NCBI RefSeq assembly: GCF_032118995.1
Contig: NC_092648.1
Coordinates: forward strand, 2,123,001-2,187,000
Length of the DNA stretch: 64,000 nt
Direction of reading: 5' to 3'
From: Asterias amurensis
Lineage: Eukaryota; Echinodermata; Asteroidea; Forcipulatida; Asteriidae
Shown: positions 9,053-21,000 of the stretch, one piece after another
Layout: each line of letters opens with the position of its first letter
How positions within the stretch are numbered: the stretch's first letter is position 1
Program-made: the position numbers and the translations under genes
Notes under the pieces: model-generated
Seen by the model: only the letters and a program-made list of their open reading frames with translations
Told to the model about the DNA's origin: nothing
Database searches by the model: none

Positions 9053-9427
9053 TTGAAGGAACATTACAGAATTGGTTTTGCTGTGCTGGCAGTGTAAGCA
9101 CTTTATGTAATCCACCATACACATAAACTGACAAACCTCCAGAAGTGCGAGATAGATCGGTCATCTGGGTCACGAGAGAATAGTGAAAAACCGATTACGA
9201 ATTTTGCATTGCACCGATGCCAAAACAAAAGTGAATAAAAACGCTCTGCGAGCGATTAACTCCAAACCCGAAATTAGATTATTTATTTCTCATCAAATAT
9301 AAAATTTCAGAGAAAATTTTTTCAAGGGATGTTTTCTACTATCATCATCAATTAGACCGTGTAAGTTTTATGTAAATCTGTGATCTTCACGATTTTTTTT
9401 CTTACCAATTCTGCAACGTTCCTTTAA
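9053..9427. mobile_element. MITE, family B
   Basis: TTGA-AGGAACATTACAGAATTGG at the left and ATTCTGCAACGTTCCT-TTAA at the right. Interior: CTGACAAACCTCCAG, then GACCGTGTAAGTTTTATG. A second copy is at 54298-54664. Confidence 0.8.
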
Positions 9428-9685
9428 ATGTACAAATACATTTGTTAATTAAAAATATTATTCTCTTTTTTGACCAATATGGAAATAAATGTTGGTCGAA
9501 TTGAATCGAGTTGAGTCGTGACAACAATTCCAGTGTAATGGACAGACATAGATTCAACTTTACGGCAAGCGCCAATTATTGGTGACTGTAGTAGTTTCAG
9601 GTTGCCATGGAAACGCAAACACATTGGTGTACTTCATGAAAAGATCTTGACAAGGGTGGTTATGTAGACGGTATCCATTTGTAAT

Positions 9686-10032
9686 GTTAATACAGGCACT
9701 GGACAATCTGAGCAATGGAGAGCTGTTGATAGTATAAACATAGAAACGGCTCCCTCTGAAGTGACGTATTTGTTTTGAGAAAGAGGTTATTTCTCATCCA
9801 ATTTTAAAGACTTCAGGCCTAAAGCCTTTTTCATGCATCGTCTGAAAGCACATAATTAATTGGTGCAACTATGTTTTTTTTTCTTAATTTTTATATATTT
9901 TATTCTCTTGCAATGTCAATGACCAAATTGAGTAAAAAATTTCACAGATTCGTTATTTGATGCATTATGTTGGATGGGATACACCAAGAGAGAATACTGG
10001 TTTTTAACGATAGATGTCCATGACCTTTAACG
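9686..10032. mobile_element. MITE remnant, A-like
   Basis: Begins TTAA-TACAGGCACTGGAC, then GCAATGGAGAGCTGTTGATAG and GGCTCCCTCTGAAGTGACG. It ends near GTCCATGACCT-TTAA. The same variant recurs in the tandem units at 36-41 kb. Confidence 0.65.
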
Positions 10033-12949
10033 AGCTTGGGGAAGTTCTTAACAATTAGACGCTCCAGACTATAGCTGCAATATCAGGATTTTTTTTTTTC
10101 AGATGCGTTTCGCTAAGTTTTTATTTGCCTTTCAATTAATCTGTTTTCAGTCTGCATAGATTAATTGGTTATAGGGTGCTCTCATCATTATCCACCATTG
10201 AGTGATTAAAGCAGCCATGGTAGCTAATTTTGTTTCACTATACATTTTTCAAACTTATCGGTAAAAGTACACAACTTGGCACGCACTTGAAGATCCAATG
10301 TGGGCATATTAATTTAATTAGCTGGTTGCCCTTTTATCAAGGCTTTACACATTCAGTCTCATTTTCTTTCCTGTAGTTTACCAGTTTTTGTTACAACGCA
10401 AAGTATAACCATGAGCTGTCGATGGCCTTGATATTTGTATTTATAATAAAAATGGTTGATTAAAGCACGTTTTTATGATGAACTATCTCGGTATCTGTTC
10501 ACGTGAAGGTAATAATGTAAGCAATAAACAGGTGAATAGGCCCCTAAATTCAGCGGTTTTAGTTGTTGGGAGATTCACTTATAATGCATATTCATCAACC
10601 TACTAGACTTGGCTATTCCAAATATCAAAAAACTAATAATAGTTATAACAATAATATGAATAATAATAAAACCAGAATCATTCGAAAATTGCTATACTAG
10701 AAACAATGCTTTGTGTTTAACCACAAGGACGAAGTCAGTTTTAATTACTAATTGCCTGTTTTACCAAGGGCCATGTTATTTCCTTTGTCCCATATGTATC
10801 ATGTTTTTCTAATTTTTGTTTTTTTGTTGTCAGCATTGTTTTTTTGCCCGAACCACGTGATTCCCGAGTCACGCTAAATTGTAGATATTTGTATATATAA
10901 TAGAGGTATTCATTTAACTATTTAATTATTTTGTTTTTTGTTATTATTATTGTTATTTTCTGAGCTTCTGCTACTTACTGTGCCTGTTATATATTAGAAG
11001 TATTTACTGGAGTGTCTTTTGATAGTGTGTTTATTTGATGTATGCCTTTTCTGATGAATGTTGAATAAACGGAGTAGTATAACTCCACATCAAGAGAAAA
11101 AAAAATATATTAATAAGGGGTGGGGTCGGGTCTCAGAGATGTTTTCTTTTTGAAGGGTAGAAAACTATTTGCACACATATCACATGTCAAACACATATAA
11201 AATATAACCCACTGAGTATAAAACCTCGCCTTGAATGTCGTCTAGTAGGCCTATGCTTATGGAAGAGTGTGGTTCCAACACCCCACCCCAAATGCCATCT
11301 ACAAACTGCGTGGGCTTATATGGAAAAAGACACGTCACTCATGTTTATCCAAATTGAAGAGATGGAAGGCGAAATAAAAATTACAAAAGTCTTCTGTTTG
11401 CTCCTTATACTAAAAACACACAAAAATAAGGGGCTCAAGATAATCCTACTGGACAAGAGCTAATTTTTTTTTTAAATGCACGCACAATTGTTTGTGTCGA
11501 TCTTAGAGGCTGACACGCCCATAAGGGTTAAACAGTGACATTAGGATAACAGGAAAATTGTTCACAATAAAAAAAACTGAATGGTTTTTTTTTCAAATCA
11601 TCTATCCAATTTTTTAACAATAACACTTACACTTTTCATGGTGTGTTGAAATTTTTAAAGTTTTGGTTTTACGTTGCGAGAGACAGTCCGCCATTAACAG
11701 TGCTTAAGCATGCACGACATTGGAGCAACGTCATATGTTTTCACACCTTTCATTGGTATTACCTGGTTGGTATTTTATTGAATATTCAGAAGCTAGTATG
11801 GCGTGCAAAATAAATCGAAAATATTATTCAATTATTACTTAACAAATTTAATTACATTTTTGTCCTAAGGCATTATGGCTTCTATATTAGAATCCAGAGA
11901 TATCATAAGGCATGAAAGTAAAACACCCCACCCCCTTGAAGCACACAAATTTCAAAACAATCCGTTTTCCCCCATCAGACCAGTAATGTTTGGTTTCGGG
12001 AGATAAGAAACCAATCTATGATATTTTCTCTTTAATGTAGACTTAATATTTATTACGCTTATCGGAATGTATTTTTTTTTTTTTTCATTTTCACTTATAT
12101 ATTTTAATTTTTCCACCATAGAATCCCAAATAGTATCCACAGTTCACGTGATCCATCTAGTGACTTAAGCAGAATGAAACTCAATCTAGCAGATAGTAAT
12201 TTTGTTTTGAACTTTCGAGGTTGGATGATGTTTCTTTGACTCATTTGAATGTTGGCATAATAATGCACTTGTGATTTGTACCAAAAATAAATCATTTTAT
12301 AAATGTTTGAGCATAACCAACGACAGGAAACTTTATTCTCAGCATGATTGAGCCTGATGAAAATACAGACCGTGAGTAAACTGCATAGCTTCTGTCACCG
12401 GTGCAGCTTGCACAATCTCGCGGTAAACGGGAATCAAAGTTGGGGTTCGAAAACATATGAGAGTCGATAACGTATGACGCTACGATATTGGATGGCACTT
12501 CCAGGGCTAGGGCTCTATGAGAAAGTTGCATTGAAAATTTACCTAAACAGTTTTGGCCAAGAGAGGGCGTTTGACTAAGTAACTACTTTTTGCGCACACG
12601 CGTTTTCGTCTGATTTTGTACGACAAACCAGGGAGCAATAAACTAGATTGTTCCATGGACAAACAGAAACTTTCGGTAGCAACAACACGGAGAAACTCAA
12701 AAGTAAAAACTCGCAGTACACAGGTAAATGCATTAATTATTTGTTGTTGTGACACTATAAACTTACATACTATTCAACAATAGTCAAGAAAAACATAAAA
12801 TAAAAACTTTATTTGTGATGAATTTTTTTTTTCAACACTACACTAGCTTACCTGAAAAATCTGAACCCTCACACTCACAGTCTCAACTTCTTCGGCTTAT
12901 TTTGCTTCGGCTATGTGCTGGTATTTGCCAAAGGAACAGTCAAGTTGAT
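10033..12949. other. AT-rich spacer without recognisable genes
   Basis: Long poly-A/T tracts and no repeat I could assign. Two minus-strand open frames near 12292-12755 are composed like coding DNA but have no recognised domain, no acceptable splice structure and in-frame stops at the would-be junction. I leave them unannotated. Confidence 0.5.
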
Positions 12950-13210
12950 GTTTCCATGATCCAGTAGGTCAGGAAATGTATTTCCGCCAGAAGAAGTCGC
13001 TATTTTTATGCGATTCAATCCAAAAAGACGAACGACTAAAATTTAACTGTGAAAGAAGCGATCGTGAATTATACACCTTTCATCAAACAGCAGTCGGTTT
13101 TATATTGCCATGCACATGCGCAGAGCCTCAAGCATGGCGGACAAATTTGGACACTTTTGCGAGCAGACGACATTTGCAAAGACACGGAGTATTTCCACTT
13201 GAAGTATTCA
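12950..13210 (+). promoter_or_regulatory. RPAP1: Probable RPAP1 promoter and non-coding first exon
   Basis: A locally GC-richer segment with CATGCGCAG (NRF1-like) and AGCATGGCGGAC (YY1-like), both typical of TATA-less housekeeping promoters. It ends in a strong donor, ATTCA-GTAAGT, at 13210/13211. A matching acceptor, TTTTGTCAG, precedes the coding start at 14838. The exon holds a short upstream reading frame, 13134-13202 (22 codons, MADKFGHF...), closed by TGA before the donor. The exon and promoter roles are inferred; only the motifs and splice signals are seen. Confidence 0.5.
13134..13202 (+). other. Candidate upstream ORF in the RPAP1 leader
   Basis: ATG in the context AAGC-ATGG, 22 codons, then TGA, all before the proposed 5' UTR donor. 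If transcribed it could reduce RPAP1 translation. It shares no frame with RPAP1. Confidence 0.35.
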
Positions 13211-14838
13211 GTAAGTAAATTCTTCCTCGAAATGACCTTAATTTGTGTTTATTTTAGCATTTTATGAATCACTGACAAATTCTTTTCAAGAAATTATTGA
13301 TTATTTTGCGACAATTAGTGCGAAAAAAGAGATAATTGTGCGTGTTTTGTCTTTCGCGTTCGAGGAAGTTTTGACCGTCACCGACCGTGTGGTACAGCAG
13401 TTTTGTTGTGGGTGTTTTTGTGACGTTTTGCGGGCTTGTCCCGTGGACGTTGGCTTGCCGTAAGGCTCGTTTATCAATTATTATACTTTGACTGGCTCTC
13501 AGTTTTATAAAATGCTGGTAATGGTGTCCGTACGTCCTCATTAAAAGGGTGACTTGTAAATTATTGTTCAACATGTTCAATTTAGGAGCTTCATCCTCAT
13601 TATTTTAATAATTAATCATTTTTGGCAGTCTGACATGTTTGTACGAGCTGGATTTGGACTTCGTCTTTTTTTGAAAATGAATGGAAAACGTTTCAAACAC
13701 TACAAATGCACTCCCTGTTTCATGTTTTTCAAATAAATTTGTGTTTAATAATACTACTTTTTTGTTGAACAGTGTGGTCAACATGTAAAAATACAAAAGA
13801 ACATGATAAAACAATGTTATCAATATCTTGTTCAATGGTTTTCAGACTTGATTGATTGGTAGCAATTAATTTTAATTAACTTGACCTTTACAATGAAGTA
13901 CCAAACACCGCCGTCATTTTATAAATTTAAGCACACATGCCATGCCATGCAACCATATTAAACGTACATGCCTCGAACTTACTGAAGCCGTAAGGGCTGC
14001 ACAGCAATTTTCCTCTGCTCTGCTCTGGTAGACCAAAAAGGGGTACTTTTATTTACTCGGCCTAATTGAACTTAAGGGCACCACCTGCAGCGCAGACAGT
14101 CCTCAGCAAAGGCACAATGCACTACGCCAATAGACCTTATGCATTGACGTCATCCAGCCGCCATCTTTGAGGTCAAATGGTGATGAAACAATCGAAACGC
14201 ACATAGATTGGCCAATGAACAACCTCCTTTTGACCTCAATGCGGGGGCGCCGTACTGAAATGACGTCATGTGCATAAGGTCTATTGCTGTGGGTGCCATG
14301 GGTTATTTTGACTTGAGGTCTGGATATATTCAGCGATAGTAAGCCTACCCTCCCTCCTGACCAGCAGTAGATAGTAAAACAAATTCAAATGGAAAATTTA
14401 CTTTATGGGGATGTGAACCTGCAGTCTCTGAATTAAAATAATGTGCCTGCACTTTGCTAACTGACCTATCTTATCTAGCCCTATGTTGGGGGCTCCTTTT
14501 TATTGTCAATGTATATTTGTTTGGGGTGCCAGTCGACAGACACTCAACCTATCTGTGTACATTTTAGCCTTTGAAAAAAACCATACCTGTTACTACTAGG
14601 ATCAAAGCGTCAGGTTATTCACAATATTGGTAATTTTTTTTAAATGTGGTTTTATTATAAACCAATGATTTTCCAATGTTCCCGCAAAATCCCCCCCCCC
14701 CCCCTTCAAGCTAACCAAAGGGGGTGGCTGCAATTGAAATTAAGGAGACAATTTAGATTGGATTTTAGGTCAGATTGTAAAAGGTTTCATTTGTCCCTTT
14801 CCTTTAAACTGTTTACTTTAGGGGGTGACTTTTGTCAG
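13211..14838. other. Proposed first intron of RPAP1
   Basis: Lies between the GTAAGT donor and the TTTTGTCAG acceptor just before the coding start. Holds a GC-richer patch at 13330-13480, the TIR element at 14128-14286 and a C-run at 14691-14704. No coding sequence is supported. Confidence 0.45.
14128..14286. mobile_element. MITE with CAATAGACC ends and two CRE-like sites
   Basis: CAATAGACCTTATGCATTGA at the left is complemented by TGCATAAGGTCTATTG at the right. Each arm carries TGACGTCA, and a GGTCAAA/TTTGACC pair lies further in. A different element with the same outer CAATAGACC is at 45644-45841. Confidence 0.7.
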
Positions 14839-14848
14839 CTAATCCAAG

Positions 14849-15035
14849 ATGAAGCGCCCCAAACCAGGAGAAACTGAAGATGATTTGCTGAGACAGCAGG
14901 AAGATTTCATTTCACGTCAGCAGACTGCGTCAGCCACTGTTGTCAAGCGAGGGGATAAACGTAAGACGACCACAGAGAAAGGACGGGGAGACACCAAGAA
15001 GGTCACAGTGGAGAAGGATGTGGTGCAACTTCCAG
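14849..15035 (+). CDS. RPAP1: RPAP1 coding exon 1
   Basis: Start MKRPKPGETEDDLL aligns with the vertebrate N-terminus (RPKPGE). Preceded by CTAATCCAAG after an acceptor. The donor is CTTCCAG-GTACAA, leaving one base of a codon. Confidence 0.93.
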
Positions 15036-18000
15036 GTACAAAAAACATCTCTTGCCAATGACCATTGGAAAGTTATGATGAGTAATGTATGGTGCAAAAA
15101 CTTGCTTGGTCACAAGTTACTGCTTTGAGTTCCTCAGACTGTAGATACAGTTGCTATGTAAAATGGTTAGGGGGTAAGCTTTTGTAAAGCAACCTCCAGA
15201 TGAGCAAACCCTGATTGTGCCATTCACATTCATTGAGAGTTGTGTATTGGTGTTTGCCATCTCTTTATAAACTACGCAAAGCGTATCATTGTAGCAGCTG
15301 TCTTGAGGAATTCAAGTTTAAGCAGTAACTTGTGATCAAGCAGGTCATTGTTTCAGACATAGCTCTCATAAATGTTTTTTTTTCTTTCTTTTTGCAATCC
15401 GATGTATCAGACTTCTCTGATTATTCTCTTCAAGTTAATTTATTTAACCCAATCACAACCCAATTTGTTACTAAATAATTATATAATATATGCAGTTCTA
15501 ATGTAGTGTTTTATTGCATCCAATGGGCATTTCAAAGCATGTAGAGATATGTTACAATGTAGCTGATTATGATACTGATTTATGCAGCACTTTGTGATTT
15601 GGGTTAGCCAACGATGCCAGAAATACCACAGCAAGATCTAGACCCCTTCTGTCAATGATAAGTGATGAGCGTACTTAGTTCTTTCACATGTTTTACACTA
15701 CAACACATGGGACCTACTACTTATGTCCCGTTCAAACGGTTAGAGACACATGTGCCATGTTCTGATCGAGAACCAAGTCCACATGCTGACAACACCATAG
15801 TTCTGGTAATGTTATGTGGACAATGGGCTGGAATTTCAAACTTTTTTGTTTTGTGTGTCCCCGAAACAGTAAGTTACTTGAGCTGAAGGAATTTATGTAG
15901 AAATCACCAAGTAGGAGGGCAGAGTCTTCTGCCACACTGGCACTGATCAAATGTCTCTAGCTGCAATACTGCTCAAGTCAAGTGCACTAGAACTCACCCA
16001 TGCTCAAAATAAAGCATTCACTACTTAGTGGATTGTTTGCTGCTTTTCAGGATTGTCGATGACGTCTACGATGTTTGAACCATCAATTCATCCTCAGAAG
16101 AAAAAATCACGATTTAAAGAACAAACAGCAACGGTGAGTCTCAAAAACTATCTTATAATGTCTTTCATTTCTCCGGAGCTCTGGAAGTGCCATCCGCCTT
16201 GTTGAGATCCTGAAATGTTTATCTTAGTACATTGCGAACTTGAAAGTTGTATGATGACGTCACAGATAATTTACCTAAGAATGCAGACATCTTGAAATAA
16301 TAAGCCTGACAAAAAATAAATGTTCTTGGTATGTGGTATTCCTGCGACATTTACATCTAGGGAAGCTCAGAAGTTTTTTATCCTTATAAGCCTTTTAAAG
16401 ATTTGAATAATGTATGGTACACAATGACATGCTCAGTCACACGTGAATGCTTAAATTTAATCAGTCAATAGAAAGTTGTTATTTCTTGTGATTCAAGGCA
16501 AGTTTTTGCATAGTTTAATGTGAGACATGGGGAAAACCCACAGCCACACCAGACCTGATGCTTGTGATTGAAAGGACTAGGGCACCAAGGCGGATGCTTC
16601 ACTTTTGAAGGGATAACGGCACGCAGGCGGATGCCTCGCTTTTGAACATCATTGCATTTTATCCTTTGTGAAGGGCCTCTGTATGAGAGCATTATTTTAT
16701 ATTCTATTGGAACATTTCAAGGGGCATCAAGGCAATGACCAGGGTTTATTGCCTCCAATGCCTTTGTACAGTATCAGGCCTGCACACACAATTCTGAATG
16801 AACATGTTTGGCACAATGGTACGACGCTTTTCCCATCTTGCCCCAAGCTTGCCCGAACCAGGTAACGTAGCAGCGCTGTCTTTAGTCTGGAGAAATAAAT
16901 TTGAGTGCTTCCTTGTGACCGATGAAGCCTAACTCACAATGGCTTACTCCTCTTCTACCTGAGCTCAAATCTTAAGTATAAACTATTCATCCACGTATAT
17001 TATAACCTAAATGCCCAAACAAACAATTCAATTTATTGCATTGCCTTTCATTGCATGTTTTACATTAGACTGGAGGTTCTCATCAGAGAGTGACCTTTGA
17101 CCTTGAGGATGATGAAGACCCAGAAGAAGCAATGGACAGTAAGTGCATTTTTGGTTTGTTCCTCTGGAATTTAAGTAAAGCAATTATTTATTTCACTTGG
17201 TCATTCAACATGTCTGATTCCAAGATTTACTGTTTGTAGAATGTAATATGTTTAGACTTTCTTATTGTTGAATAGAATATTTTGTATAAAATGCAGGCCT
17301 CAAAAGAACCTGTATGGCACCCACAGCAATTGTCGTGGCATGCTTTTGCTGTGGTGCCCATTGCAAAGTTCCGATACAAGTTTAAATTGTACCCCTTGCC
17401 AGAGGAGAATGGCTGTGTCCCTTTAAGACTGAAATCGAGGTCTGAAATGTAATTGTTTTATGTCAATCAGTCTTTTAATTCTGTGTTTTCTTTACAGGGC
17501 GTGATACTCACGTAACATCTGTCTTATCTAAAATTATGGTAAGTTTTTGAAAAAAGCGCTCTCTTTTCTTATTTTCCATGAAAACATTTGAAAGTATTGT
17601 AGCTTGTGGTTTAATGCACTGGACTTTAGTTCTGGTAGCAAAGTAACTGACAATGACACTTGTATCCATGAGCTTAAATTGCTTCTCTACACCCTGGAGT
17701 AAATGAGTACCTGTGCAGAGATGGTTTTTGTGTTTGATTTAGCTTGCTGCATTATATACTCAGTGAGCTGAGATTGTTTCAAGAATGAAATGAATGAACA
17801 GAATGCATTTTAAAATTGGCGAATTATTAAGATTAATATCTAAAAACATTGTCAGAAGAATTCAAATATTTTAACTGTTTACAACTGTTACTTTATTTGT
17901 TGTTTTTGTCAAAGGAACGTGAAGCAAATCCATCCCCGAGATTTCTTCCTAAAACTACAAATCAGGGGTTTCCCACTGCGCCGCACAGGGGTACGACTCC

Positions 18001-21000
18001 CCGACAACAGGTATGTCAGCATCTATTTGTTATCTGGTTGGCTGCATACTGCGCCACAGCACCTTCTAAACCAGTACACGGTACTACTTGTAAAGGAGTT
18101 GAACCTTTGCAAGCATGTCCGTCACACACGGCGACTGTGCCACACTCGCCATTTTGGTGGGCAATAGGTTTACGTGTAAACGTCGCGTCACTCAAAATGC
18201 GCAATTTACTGAATAACGCACAGTGACACTGCCCACCAAATGGCGCATCCAAGACTACTCTGATGATGATGTCAGGTGAATTGGGTCAATAGGTCTCATT
18301 CTTCAAAACGTAGCTCCACATACCTTGCAGAAAAAATACTGAATGCTAAAGCTCATTCAGGATCACTGAGTGACGAGTTTGAGCGCTATGTAAAAAGCCA
18401 CTATTATTATTACCGGTACATAGCTTCAGAGATGTAGTTGGAAAACCACCTAATCAGACTGAAAACTGTTTCCTATTGCAAAGCTCTGTCTCAGTTTGGA
18501 TTGGCAGGACTCGGAAAGTACTGAGTATACAGTGCTTAGAGAATGCTGCTAAAGTCTGAACGATATCAGTTCTAAATGGATCGGTTAAGTACATGTATTT
18601 CAGCTGGGGTACATGTACCTGGGTCCTTTGGACTGCTGGAACATTCCGCTGGAACTTTCAAAATGCGTGTGCATATTCCATGTGTATGGTTTCCTGTAGT
18701 TTGAAACAATCTTGAGTATTCTATCGGGCTACTGGATTGCAGGTGATGCCTATATGTTCCTTTACGCCTAGAATATACCTGACCTGTGAGATGCTCCCTA
18801 GATCACACATCAGTGTGAGGGCAAAATCGAAACACTTTGTATTATAAAAGTTTCTTTGAACTCTTTGAATATGTTACAGCCAGCATCTCAGGGTGATACA
18901 AAAGCAAACAAGAAACAGAGTTTATTCGCCCAGCAATTTGAGAGCTCATCTCCGTCTAGCTTTGGTGTTAATACCCCTAGTCTATTAACCCCATCCATGG
19001 GACCAGACACCAGGAGTAAACAAGATCCTCAAGGCATCAGTGAAGCTGATTCAGTTGAAGAGTCTGTAGAGTCTAATCAACCATCAAGCAGTCTCACTGA
19101 TGATAGGATAGGGATTCATCAGGAGAATTTGAGCAAACTTTCAGAAATGTCGGAGGCAGATATACTTGAAGAACAGAAGAAATTAAAAGCAATGCTTGGT
19201 AAGAAACTTTCTTTAATGGATCAAGTTCAGTTATTGTTGTTAGATATTAAACATACCTCTGTGTTTCTGATCCCAAGTGTTAAACCATTCTTTGTAAACA
19301 TTCGTATCATTAAATATTATTCATAAATACCTGTGACGTTTATCCATTCTGATCGGTCAAGAAGGCATCACGTGTGGGTGTTTAAATGGATGATATAACA
19401 CCAGTAAAAATTGTTTAACTATAGGCGTGACGCAGGAGATTATTGCATGGTGTTATTTTACATGGAACGCATTCAATACACCGGATGGTCGATACTCAAT
19501 GTAAATAAGAAAACTATAGCCTTTCAACCATTGAAATGCGAAATGAGCAGCCAAGGCAGAAATTGAAAATTTTCTTGATTTGGTTTACAGATTTTCCAAT
19601 TTTATTATGCTTTTTAACAAAAGGGCATTTATTAATGAAAATAAAAGAGTTGTGACTCGGTCTTGAACATCCGTTTAAAACCTTGCAGGGTCGTGGCCAG
19701 TTGATAAATGCCCTCACCTTCGGCTCGGGCCTTCATCGCATGTTCACGTTTATCACCAGTTTTAAATAGACGTTTAAGACCGAGTCAGTACTCTTTGATT
19801 CCCTCATTGGAAGTGTCACTACGTAATCCTTTTCTTAATTATAGTAAAGGAGTATTTTTGTTGATTGCAGATCCCAGCTTGCTATCATTCATGCAGTCAA
19901 GAAATATTCCCAAACCAGTTGCATCATCACATGCATCAAAACTAGAACAGAAAAATGTGAGTGTAGCATCAGAACCTATGGACATCGGACCTCCGGCTGT
20001 TAATCAAGAAAATTGTGGAAGCCAAGGATCTGCAGATGGAAAAGTTGTATCATTTACTGATCCAGTTGCTGACATGAAGGTCTCTGATAGAATGGAAGAA
20101 AGTTCAGGGGAGAGTTGTAAGTTTGCATTAATGCTATCAACCATCAATCTTTAATTTTTTTCAAATTTAGTTAAACTTTCACTGATTAAAGAAAATGTGT
20201 CCTCATAATCAAAGTAGGACTGTGGCTGTGGAATTAGGAACTCTCACTCAATTACTGTATGCGCACGCACTCATACAGCCATGACAGTAGCTGGGTGAGA
20301 GGCAAACATCAACTTCAATAAGAAAATTCATTCACATGTCAGTTTTCTCAATATTTTCTTGGGGATAATGAGTTACAGCTAGATCATTGTATCTTGTGCA
20401 GCCAAAGTCTTCCTTGTGAATACAGTGTAAGATGTTTCTTCAAAGTTGCATGTAAAAATTACCCTCTGCGAAAAGACCTTAAAGTCACCTGGAAGTGGTA
20501 TTTTTTCAAAATAAAGCTTTTGTCACTAATATATGTACTTTGATGAGTGGAATGTGAATAAACAGTTAACTAAGGTTTTAAAAAATCAGTTCTTATGTTA
20601 TTTACAAATTTAAGAGTAGACCCCAACCCGAGAGGGCGCTGTTCGTGACGTCAATCGAGGCAGACTTTGCCTGTAATGCGTAGAGTAAACACAATTGCAA
20701 AGTGCATGTACGGACCAAGTCGTGAGTTTGTACGTTTCAAAAAAAGATTTTTTTGGTTTTTCCGGCAATGCCGACCAGGTGTATTGCTGCTGAATGCAGA
20801 AAAACACTTTTTGAAACGTACCAACTCACGACTTGGATGTACATGTACTTTGCACGTGTGTTTACTATACGCATTGCAGGCAAAGTCAATTACTAAAAAA
20901 ATTGTTTTATTGTTTGTAAGCATATACTCTTATGTTTGAAAGAAAAAAAATTATATTTCCAGGTGACTTTAAGAATGTGCTGGTTATGTGTTATTCATGT

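Noticed and set aside
12292..12755. Two adjacent minus-strand open frames
   Set aside because: No domain recognised. The possible junction reads through a TAG stop, and there is no convincing acceptor, so a spliced gene could not be supported.
17849..18226. Open frame of 125 codons over exon 5 and the following intron
   Set aside because: Only 17915-18010 is RPAP1 coding. The rest reads through the donor into a SINE piece and an inverted repeat.
20610..20939. Overlapping open frames on both strands
   Set aside because: They arise from the palindromic arms of the family D MITE.
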